Origin: UM-FILTER-36-13 sp964394835 | Lineage (GTDB): Bacteria; Patescibacteriota; Patescibacteriia; UBA1558; GWA2-36-10 | Assembly (NCBI GenBank): GCA_964394835.1 | Contig: CAYMZA010000022.1 | Coordinates: 1-8,513, forward strand | Length of the DNA: 8,513 nt | Direction of reading: 5' to 3' | Shown: piece after piece, positions 1 to 4,653 of the stretch | Numbering within the stretch: position 1 is the stretch's first letter | Layout of the letters: each line of letters begins with the position of its first letter | Notes under the pieces: model-generated | Seen by the model: only the letters and a program-made list of their open reading frames with translations | The model's database searches: none | Told to the model about the DNA's origin: nothing | Made by a program: the position numbers and the translations under genes

Positions 1-1363
1 ACTAAAAGGATGGGTGCATGTCTTCAGAAGAATGGGTAAAATAGCATTTATTGACCTCAGAGACAGTACTGGAATAATACAGGTAGTTTGTGTTCCTCAA
101 GAAATGGATAAAAAATCCGCAGAAATATTAGACACTATTAGACCAGAGTATGTGGTAGAGATAAAAGGAATAATACAAGAAAGAGGAGAGAAGCAAAAAA
201 GAGAAGATCAATTAACAGGTAGTATAGAAATACTAGCTAAAGAATTAAAAGTATTATCTAGATCAGAAACGCCTCCTTTTGAAATAGAAAATGAAGAAAG
301 ACAAGCTAATGAAGAATTAAGATTAAAATATAGATATTTAGACTTAAGACATGAAAGAATGGCTTATAATATTAAAATGAGACATAAGGTAATTAATTAC
401 TTTAGAAATTATTTAACTAATGATGGTTTTACTGAGGTACAAACACCCATACTATCTAAATCTACTCCAGAAGGTGCTAGAGATTATCTTGTTCCTTCTA
501 GATTACATAAAGGTAAATTCTTTGCTTTACCACAAGCTCCACAACAGTATAAACAATTATTAATGATAGGTGGATTAGAAAAGTATTTTCAAATAGCTCC
601 TTGTTTTAGAGATGAAGATGCTAGAGCAGATAGAAGTCCAGGAGAATTTTATCAATTAGATATGGAAATGTCTTTTATGACACAAGAAGAAATAATGAAT
701 TTAACTGAAGATATGTTTACCACTATGGTAGAAGAATTATTTCCAGAAAAGAAAGTAACTAATAAACCTTGGCCTAGATTAAATTACGATGATGTAATGA
801 AAGAATATAGTACTGATAAACCAGACTTAAGAAAAGATAAAAACGATCCAAATGAATTAGCTTTTGCTTGGATAATTAATTTTCCTTTAGTAATCAAACA
901 AACTGAAGAAGATAAATTTATTGGAGCAGGAGAAGTATGGGGACCTTCACATAATATGTTTACAGCGCCTAAAGAAGAAGATATAGAATTATTAGATTCT
1001 AATCCTGGTAAAGTAAAAGCATATCAACATGATTTAGTATTAAATGGTTTTGAAGTTGGTGGAGGAGCTGTCCGTATTCATAATATGAAATTACAAGAAA
1101 AGATTTGGGATTTGATAGGATTTACCGATAAACAAAAGAAAGAGTTTGAACATTATTTTGAAGCATTTAAATATGGTGTGCCACCTCATGGAGGAATAGC
1201 ACCAGGTATAGATAGGTTGCTAATGGTATTATTAGGAGAAAAGAATTTAAAAGAAGTTACTGCTTTTCCTTTAACATCAGATGGTAGAGACCCTATGATG
1301 GATTCTCCTTCAGAAGTTAATAAAGTACAATTAGATGAATTAGGTATTAGTTTAAAGAAATAA
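1..1363 (+). CDS. aspS: Aspartate--tRNA ligase, 5'-truncated by window edge, lacking the GAD insertion domain
   Basis: Class II aminoacyl-tRNA synthetase that charges tRNA with aspartate in the cytoplasm. The frame is open to the window edge: codons at 2-13 read LKGW, continuing GWVHVFRRMGKIAFIDLRD, the OB-fold anticodon-binding start of the family. The GTG at 14 is therefore internal and the true start lies upstream. Class II motifs are visible: motif 1 (VINYFRNYL to TEVQTPILSKSTPEGARDYL), motif 2 (FRDEDARADRSPGEFYQLD) and motif 3 (GGIAPGIDRLLM). The PPHGGIAPGIDR and QLDELGI endings are of bacterial type. Oddly, DKPDLR (815-832) is followed after only nine residues by AFAWIINFPL. Bacterial AspRS normally carries a GAD domain of more than 100 residues there, so about 453 visible residues replace the usual near-590. 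Whether it also charges tRNA-Asn cannot be told. Stop TAA at 1361-1363. Confidence 0.96.
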   Translation, partial: LKGWVHVFRRMGKIAFIDLRDSTGIIQVVCVPQEMDKKSAEILDTIRPEYVVEIKGIIQERGEKQKREDQLTGSIEILAKELKVLSRSETPPFEIENEERQANEELRLKYRYLDLRHERMAYNIKMRHKVINYFRNYLTNDGFTEVQTPILSKSTPEGARDYLVPSRLHKGKFFALPQAPQQYKQLLMIGGLEKYFQIAPCFRDEDARADRSPGEFYQLDMEMSFMTQEEIMNLTEDMFTTMVEELFPEKKVTNKPWPRLNYDDVMKEYSTDKPDLRKDKNDPNELAFAWIINFPLVIKQTEEDKFIGAGEVWGPSHNMFTAPKEEDIELLDSNPGKVKAYQHDLVLNGFEVGGGAVRIHNMKLQEKIWDLIGFTDKQKKEFEHYFEAFKYGVPPHGGIAPGIDRLLMVLLGEKNLKEVTAFPLTSDGRDPMMDSPSEVNKVQLDELGISLKK

Positions 1364-1382
1364 CTTGCTTTTTTTTATATTT

Positions 1383-1410
1383 TTGATATATTGAATATAT
1401 AATATATTAT
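1383..1410 (+). promoter_or_regulatory. Possible promoter just after aspS
   Basis: TTGATA (1383-1388) and TATTAT (1405-1410) are separated by 16 bases and each matches five of six consensus positions. Transcription would start near 1417 and stop at the terminator ending near 1529, giving a short RNA of about 110 bases. The surrounding DNA is almost pure A/T, so chance matches are likely; this is a weak call. Confidence 0.25.
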
Positions 1411-1495
1411 ATGTTCATTATATTTGAGGACTAATTACCATGCTATTAACCATTTCAACCTCCTAAATTATTATATATCTTTGTCCTCCTTTAAC

Positions 1496-1529
1496 AGGGT
1501 ACCCGATTATAGGGTACCCTTTATTTTTG
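1496..1529 (+). terminator. Intrinsic terminator downstream of aspS
   Basis: AGGGTACCC (1496-1504) and GGGTACCCT (1512-1520) form a perfect 9-bp stem around the 7-base loop GATTATA, followed by TTATTTTTG. The stem is very GC-rich for this DNA, and the T-rich tail lies only on the + strand side, so it ends + strand transcripts arriving from aspS or from a promoter in the gap. The tail runs into the -35 of the next promoter. Confidence 0.8.
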
Positions 1530-1555
1530 ACATTTTTCTATGTTTTATGTATATT
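1527..1555 (+). promoter_or_regulatory. Promoter with consensus -35, -10 inside a palindrome
   Basis: A perfect TTGACA (1527-1532) is followed after 17 bases by TATATT (1550-1555, five of six). Predicted start near 1562. The -10 lies inside a 21-base perfect inverted repeat (1545-1565: arms TTATGTATAT and ATATACATAA around a central T), which could be a repressor site. No gene starts soon downstream; the first sizeable reading frame is at 1792, beyond another hairpin and promoter. This argues for a non-coding transcript. Confidence 0.5.
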
Positions 1556-1561
1556 ATATAC

Positions 1562-1710
1562 ATAATTTGTTGTTTATTAACCCTAGTGGTGGTACTAATC
1601 ACCTTTGATTACTCTACTGTTATGGGTTAAAGGTGGCCTGTCATAAGATCAACCACTCCTTCTTTTTGACGGCCACCTTGCCCCCATTACTTTTGTGGTG
1701 GGGGCTTTAT
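1562..1710 (+). ncRNA. Candidate structured small RNA of about 145-150 nt, unrecognised family
   Basis: This stretch has its own upstream promoter and a 3' terminator-like hairpin, and is much richer in G/C than its surroundings (60 of 129 bases at 1577-1705), a common mark of structured RNA in AT-rich genomes. Helices visible by eye: TTAACCC (1577-1583) with GGGTTAA (1624-1630), enclosing GGTGGT (1588-1593) with ATCACC (1598-1603) around loop ACTA; AAGGTGGCC (1630-1638) with GGCCACCTT (1671-1679), perfect over 9 bp with a 32-base loop containing ACTCCTT; and the terminal hairpin 1680-1705. Base 1630 is shared by two helices, so they probably stack with one pair fewer. It does not match tRNA, SRP RNA, tmRNA, 6S or any riboswitch I know. 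Its 3' end, size and expression are inferred. Confidence 0.42.
1680..1710 (+). terminator. Terminator-like hairpin at the 3' end of the candidate RNA
   Basis: GCCCCCATTAC (1680-1690) pairs with GTGGTGGGGGC (1695-1705) over 11 bp, including two G-U pairs, around a TTTT tetraloop, followed by TTTAT. The stem is strong but the T-tail is short, so termination may be partial. The next promoter's -35 begins at 1713, leaving no room for a longer tail. Confidence 0.6.
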
Positions 1711-1712
1711 AA

Positions 1713-1741
1713 TTGACATAATATATAATATATTGTAGTAT
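1713..1741 (+). promoter_or_regulatory. Promoter of the hexapeptide-repeat gene
   Basis: TTGACA (1713-1718) matches the -35 consensus exactly. At the ideal 17-base spacing lies TAGTAT (1736-1741), four of six for the -10. Expected start is near 1748, giving a leader of about 44 bases to the ATG at 1792. The weak -10 and the inverted repeat that begins immediately after it suggest regulated expression. Confidence 0.5.
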
Positions 1742-1764
1742 ATTGTTTCGTTCGTTTAAACAAT
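1742..1764. promoter_or_regulatory. Inverted repeat over the predicted transcription start (operator-like)
   Basis: ATTGTTT (1742-1748) and AAACAAT (1758-1764) are perfect 7-bp arms around CGTTCGTTT. The repeat starts at the base after the predicted -10 and covers the expected transcription start, a usual place for a repressor operator. It contains the 8-base palindrome GTTTAAAC (1754-1761). No cognate regulator gene is in the window. Confidence 0.4.
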
Positions 1765-1795
1765 CATGTTCTTTAACAAAGGAGTTCGAACATGG
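1764..1795 (+). promoter_or_regulatory. Hairpin enclosing the RBS and start codon of the hexapeptide-repeat gene
   Basis: CATGTTC (1765-1771) and GAACATG (1788-1794) are perfect arms; a T-G pair (1764/1795) adds one more. In RNA the start codon AUG (1792-1794) is paired and the SD AAAGGAG (1778-1784), 7 bases before the ATG, lies in the 16-base loop. The fold could limit initiation while leaving the SD readable. The SD itself is the strongest in the window and fixes the start of the gene. Confidence 0.45.
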
Positions 1796-2214
1796 AATTA
1801 GTTGAGTGTGTCTTTCTTGGAGACCAGAAGTATCACAAACATCCTAATGGAGGAGGGCTTGTTGCTGAAACAGCAAGTGTTGCTGAAACAGTATTTGTTG
1901 GTGAAGATGCTATAGTGCAAGATAATGCTATAGTCCGTGATAATGTTATTATCCGTGATAATGCTTTTGTCTCAGACAATGTAATTGTATCTGGAAGAGT
2001 TGTTCTTCGTGATGATTCAGCTGTATGTGATAATGCTAATGTATCTGGATCTGTTATACTATCAGATTTTTCTTCTATTGTAGATAATGCTACAGTAAGC
2101 GGTAGGGTAGAAATTAGCGATAATGTTGCATTGGGTGGATCTATGAATATTTCAGAGGGTCATATCTTTGAAGAATTACAAACTTTTTGCATTTCTTCAA
2201 GAAAAGAAGGATAA
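1792..2214 (+). CDS. Hexapeptide-repeat (beta-helix) protein, function unknown
   Basis: A 140-residue protein. A short head (1-25), with HPNGGG before the repeats, leads into 16 consecutive six-residue repeats (about 26-121) of the form [DEG]-x-[AV]-x-[VIL]-x, such as DNAIVR, DNVIIR, DNVIVS, DNATVS. These are expected to fold as a left-handed parallel beta-helix. A 19-residue tail without repeats follows. No catalytic His or acetyltransferase C-terminal helix is recognisable, so an enzyme role is unsupported; similar HPNGGG plus VxxNAxV proteins occur, from memory, in many bacteria and phages without a known role. There is no signal peptide. The start is set by the SD AAAGGAG 7 bases upstream. 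The gene stands alone with its own promoter and terminator. Three of six Arg codons are CGT, whereas neighbours mostly use AGA, hinting at acquisition. Confidence 0.85.
   Translation: MELVECVFLGDQKYHKHPNGGGLVAETASVAETVFVGEDAIVQDNAIVRDNVIIRDNAFVSDNVIVSGRVVLRDDSAVCDNANVSGSVILSDFSSIVDNATVSGRVEISDNVALGGSMNISEGHIFEELQTFCISSRKEG
1867..2154 (+). repeat. Degenerate 18-bp tandem repeats encoding 16 hexapeptide units
   Basis: Sixteen in-frame units of 18 bases, many containing GATAATG or GATAATGCT. Adjacent units at about 1906-1975 are nearest to each other (GATGCTATAGTG, GATAATGCTATAGT, GATAATGTTATT), which suggests growth by unit duplication. The repeat is a consequence of the protein fold and may expand or contract by slippage. 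Confidence 0.8.
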
Positions 2215-2234
2215 AACAACTTAATTAAATGTAT

Positions 2235-2269
2235 AGCCCTGTTATTAATTTAGCAGGGCTTTTTCTTTT
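2235..2269 (+). terminator. Intrinsic terminator after the hexapeptide-repeat gene
   Basis: AGCCCTGTTA (2235-2244) pairs with TAGCAGGGCT (2251-2260), ten pairs including one U-G, around loop TTAATT, followed by TTTTCTTTT. This classic terminator sits 20 bases after the stop codon and isolates the gene from the long operon downstream. Confidence 0.9.
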
Positions 2270-2296
2270 GTTAAAAAAGTAAATAAATGATATAAT
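2268..2296 (+). promoter_or_regulatory. Extended -10 promoter of the scpAB operon
   Basis: A consensus TATAAT (2291-2296) is preceded by TGA, giving the extended form TGnTATAAT. TTGTTA (2268-2273, four of six) is the -35 at 17 bases and overlaps the T-tail of the preceding terminator. Transcription should begin near 2303, about 20 bases before the ATG at 2323. No SD is present in that leader. Confidence 0.7.
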
Positions 2297-2322
2297 ACAT
2301 ACATAATTATTAATAAAAATAT

Positions 2323-2730
2323 ATGAAAAATCCAGTTATTCGTACTATTTACCTGTATCTTTTTTCTTTAGTAGGATTAATAGTATTATTATTTGGTGTA
2401 GGGTCTTTAGTTAATTTAGGTTTAAAAACTTTTATCTTTACTAAAGCAGATTTAGACTTATACAAAGAACCAATACATTTAGGGTATAGTATGACTCCTG
2501 ATGAACAAATGATAGCTATACAAAGATGTGAGCTGTCTGAAGAAGACAAAGAATCAATATCTAAATGGTTGAGAGAGTATGAAGAAGATAATGATATAGA
2601 TATGAGAATAGTAAGAAGACAAGAAGATGCTTCAAGAGCTATAGCTCAAATAATAGTTGGTTTTCCAGTATATCTATACCATTGGGGAGTAATTGTTAGA
2701 GATCGTAAAAGAAAAGAAAATAATGCATAA
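2323..2730 (+). CDS. Small membrane protein of unknown function
   Basis: A 135-residue protein. A long hydrophobic segment at about 8-35 (YLYLFSLVGLIVLLFGVGSL) and a second near 107-125 (AIAQIIVGFPVYLYHWGVIV) flank an acidic, charged central region (about 40-105), ending in a basic RDRKRK tail. The layout fits two membrane helices with a soluble middle. It resembles, from memory, small uncharacterised proteins of candidate-phyla genomes, perhaps a DUF5671-like group, but I cannot confirm a family. It is first in the run driven by the promoter at 2268-2296, and its end overlaps the scpA start by 8 bases, so the two are probably translated together. No SD precedes the ATG. Confidence 0.8.
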   Translation: MKNPVIRTIYLYLFSLVGLIVLLFGVGSLVNLGLKTFIFTKADLDLYKEPIHLGYSMTPDEQMIAIQRCELSEEDKESISKWLREYEEDNDIDMRIVRRQEDASRAIAQIIVGFPVYLYHWGVIVRDRKRKENNA

Positions 2731-3424
2731 AATAAGTTTAGAAAAGTTTGAGGGTCCCTTAGATCTTTTGCTTCAGTTAATAGAAAAACATAAGTTAAAG
2801 ATAACGGAAATATCTTTAGTAGATATAACAGATCAATATTTAGAATATATTGATAATATGGAAGATATAGCTTCTGAAGAAGTTGTTGATTTTCTTTTGA
2901 TTGCTTCTAAATTAATATATATTAAATCTAAAGACTTATTACCAGACATATCTTTAGATGAAGAAGATGGTATATCTTTAGAAGATCAATTAAAGATATA
3001 TAGACAATATTATAATGCTAGTAAATATATTAATACTATATTTGTAAATAAAAAAAAGTATTCATATACTAAAAAATCTAATTACAAAGTATATCAATCA
3101 GAAAAGTTTGTAGTACCAAAGAAAATATCTACTTCATTATTAGGTGAAATATTTAAAGGTGTAATTGGTAAAATTGAAAAAGTTGTTAATATCCCTAAAA
3201 TAGCTATAAGAAAAACTATTTCAATTAAAGAAAAGATAAGTCATATACAAGATATTATTAAAAAAAGTAAGAATATTAATTTCAATAATATATTAAGTAA
3301 TAAAGATAGAACAGAGATTTTAGTTAGTTTTTTAGCTGTGTTAGAATTAGTTAAACAAAAAGAAATAGTCGTGTCTCAAGATAAAATGTTTGGAGATTTA
3401 AATATATATAGTAATAAAGAATAA
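2723..3424 (+). CDS. scpA: Segregation and condensation protein A
   Basis: Kleisin subunit that bridges the SMC dimer and binds ScpB in the bacterial condensin, compacting and segregating the chromosome. The 233-residue protein opens with the family signature FEGPLDLLLQLIEKHKLKI and DITDQYLEYI (N-terminal SMC-neck-binding domain), then VDFLLIASKLIYIKSKDLLP. A Lys-rich middle follows, and a C-terminal winged-helix region (about 190-230, with TEILVSFLAVLELVKQKEI) should contact SMC. The ATG at 2723 is chosen because MHKISLEKFEGPLD matches the usual beginning; the frame is open further upstream from a TTG, but that adds unconserved residues. It overlaps the preceding gene by 8 bases and lies one base before scpB. 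No smc gene is in the window. Confidence 0.95.
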   Translation: MHKISLEKFEGPLDLLLQLIEKHKLKITEISLVDITDQYLEYIDNMEDIASEEVVDFLLIASKLIYIKSKDLLPDISLDEEDGISLEDQLKIYRQYYNASKYINTIFVNKKKYSYTKKSNYKVYQSEKFVVPKKISTSLLGEIFKGVIGKIEKVVNIPKIAIRKTISIKEKISHIQDIIKKSKNINFNNILSNKDRTEILVSFLAVLELVKQKEIVVSQDKMFGDLNIYSNKE

Positions 3425-3425
3425 T

Positions 3426-3977
3426 ATGAGTAAAAATAATTCAAGTATTGTAGAAAGTATACTATTTGCTACTGGTAAGACAATTAAGTATAAAGAAATA
3501 ATGTCTTTTATTAATATCAAAGAAGAAGAATTAAAAGAAATAATTAGTAGTATAAAAGAAAAATATAATAAAGATGATAGTGGCATTCATGTATTAGATA
3601 ATAATAGTAAATTACAATTTGTTACTAATCCAGATAATGGAAAAGTAATGCAAGAATATTTTGCTGATGAAATAACTGGAGAATTAAGTAGACCTTCTTT
3701 AGAAACTTTAACTATTATTTCATACAGACAACCAATATCTAAAGAAGAATTAGAACAAATTAGGGGTGTTAATTGTAGTTTAATTTTACGTAATCTTTTA
3801 ATTAGAGGATTTGTTGAAAGTAAGAGTAGTCAGGGTGGTCTTTTAATAAACTATTCCACAACAACTGATTTTTTAAGACATTTAGGTATAGATTCTGTTA
3901 AAGATTTACCTGATTATGAAAAATTAAATAGTGATGATAATTTACAATCAGTTATTAATAATACAGATGAAGAATAA
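3426..3977 (+). CDS. scpB: Segregation and condensation protein B
   Basis: ScpB dimerises and binds the central part of ScpA within the SMC-ScpAB condensin. The 183-residue length is typical. Two winged-helix domains can be followed: SIVESILFATGKTIKYKEI to about residue 85, then SRPSLETLTIISYRQPISKEELEQIRGVN and LLIRGFVE. The usual GRPxLYxTT motif is altered to GGLLINYSTTTDFLRHLGI, followed by the expected DLP. A short acidic, Asn-rich tail ends the protein. The gene starts one base after the scpA stop with no SD, and its last 11 bases overlap the next gene, consistent with translational coupling. Confidence 0.94.
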   Translation: MSKNNSSIVESILFATGKTIKYKEIMSFINIKEEELKEIISSIKEKYNKDDSGIHVLDNNSKLQFVTNPDNGKVMQEYFADEITGELSRPSLETLTIISYRQPISKEELEQIRGVNCSLILRNLLIRGFVESKSSQGGLLINYSTTTDFLRHLGIDSVKDLPDYEKLNSDDNLQSVINNTDEE

Positions 3978-4653
3978 AGTAAGAATAGCAAAATTTTTAG
4001 CAGATTGTGGTATAGCTTCTCGTAGAAAATCAGAAGAATTAGTAATATCTGGTAAAGTTAAAATTGGTGATAAAATAATAAAAGAGGTTGGTATTAATGT
4101 AGATATTAATAGTGATAATATTAAAGTAGATGATAGGTTAATTAAAAAAGAAGAAAAGGTGTACTATATATTAAACAAACCTAAGGGTTATGTATGTTCT
4201 GTTTCTGATCCATATAATAGTAAAACGGTTGTTTCTTTAATTAAAAGTGATAAAAAGATAGTTCCAGTAGGTAGATTAGATAAGGATTCTGAAGGTTTAA
4301 TACTATTAACAAATGATGGAGATTTAGTATATAAATTAACTCATCCTAAGTTTGAGATTGAAAAAAGATATTTAGTAGAATTAGATAAAGTAATTGATAG
4401 AGATTTAATTAATGATTTAAAAGAAGGTGTATTACTTGATGAGGGGTTGGCTAAGGCAGATAAAGTAAAGAAAGTTGGTAAGAAAGAATTATTAATTACT
4501 ATTCATCAGGGTTGGAATAGGCAGATAAGAAGAATGTTAGGACATTTAAGTTATGGAGTAATTGATTTAATAAGAGTTTCTGAAGGTAATTTGGAATTAA
4601 ATGATTTACCTTTAGGTGAGTTTGAGAAAATAAAAAGAAGTGATATTATATGA
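3967..4653 (+). CDS. rluB: RluB/RsuA-family rRNA pseudouridine synthase
   Basis: Converts specific uridines of ribosomal RNA to pseudouridine. The 228-residue protein has an N-terminal S4 RNA-binding domain (about 1-60, RIAKFLADCGIASRRKSEELI-like) and an RsuA/RluB/E/F-type catalytic domain. The catalytic Asp is in VGRLDKDSEGLILLTNDGDL; NKPKGYVCS, and QGWNRQIRRMLGHL with IRVSEG near the end, are further family motifs. The ATG at 3967 is chosen because MKNKVRIAKFLADCG matches the S4 start; an upstream in-frame ATG at 3931 would add unconserved residues lying over scpB. scpA-scpB-rluB is a common order in bacteria, which favours the large-subunit enzyme RluB over RsuA, but the exact target is not proven. 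The stop overlaps the next start (ATGA). Confidence 0.92.
   Translation: MKNKVRIAKFLADCGIASRRKSEELVISGKVKIGDKIIKEVGINVDINSDNIKVDDRLIKKEEKVYYILNKPKGYVCSVSDPYNSKTVVSLIKSDKKIVPVGRLDKDSEGLILLTNDGDLVYKLTHPKFEIEKRYLVELDKVIDRDLINDLKEGVLLDEGLAKADKVKKVGKKELLITIHQGWNRQIRRMLGHLSYGVIDLIRVSEGNLELNDLPLGEFEKIKRSDII

Noticed and set aside
14..16. GTG as the aspS start codon
   Set aside because: Conserved AspRS residues (GWV) continue upstream to the window edge, so the GTG is internal.
1364..1380. T-run directly after the aspS stop as a terminator
   Set aside because: Only a 4-bp stem can be drawn before it; the strong hairpin at 1496-1520 is the credible terminator.
1586..1603. T-box-like GGTGGTAC suggesting a tRNA-sensing riboswitch
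   Set aside because: The following CGCG of the T-box core is absent, there is no stem I or specifier loop, and the element forms its own small hairpin; no synthetase or amino-acid gene follows.
1424..1630. 68-codon open frame in the gap after aspS
   Set aside because: It runs through the terminator hairpin, a promoter and part of the structured RNA region, has a low-complexity translation and no SD at its start.
1867..2154. CRISPR or satellite array
   Set aside because: The 18-bp periodicity is in frame and explained by protein hexapeptide repeats; there are no constant repeats with unique spacers.
2349..2549. Minus-strand open frame of 66 codons
   Set aside because: Lies wholly antisense to the membrane-protein gene, with no recognisable protein features or SD.
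2693..2722. Upstream TTG start for scpA
   Set aside because: It adds residues not seen in the family; the ATG at 2723 gives the standard ScpA N-terminus.
3398..3586. Minus-strand open frame of 62 codons
   Set aside because: Antisense shadow of scpB; its hydrophobic translation comes from the AT-rich Lys/Glu codons of the + strand.
3931..3966. Upstream ATG start for the pseudouridine synthase
   Set aside because: It adds an unconserved hydrophobic stretch overlapping scpB; the ATG at 3967 begins at the S4 domain.
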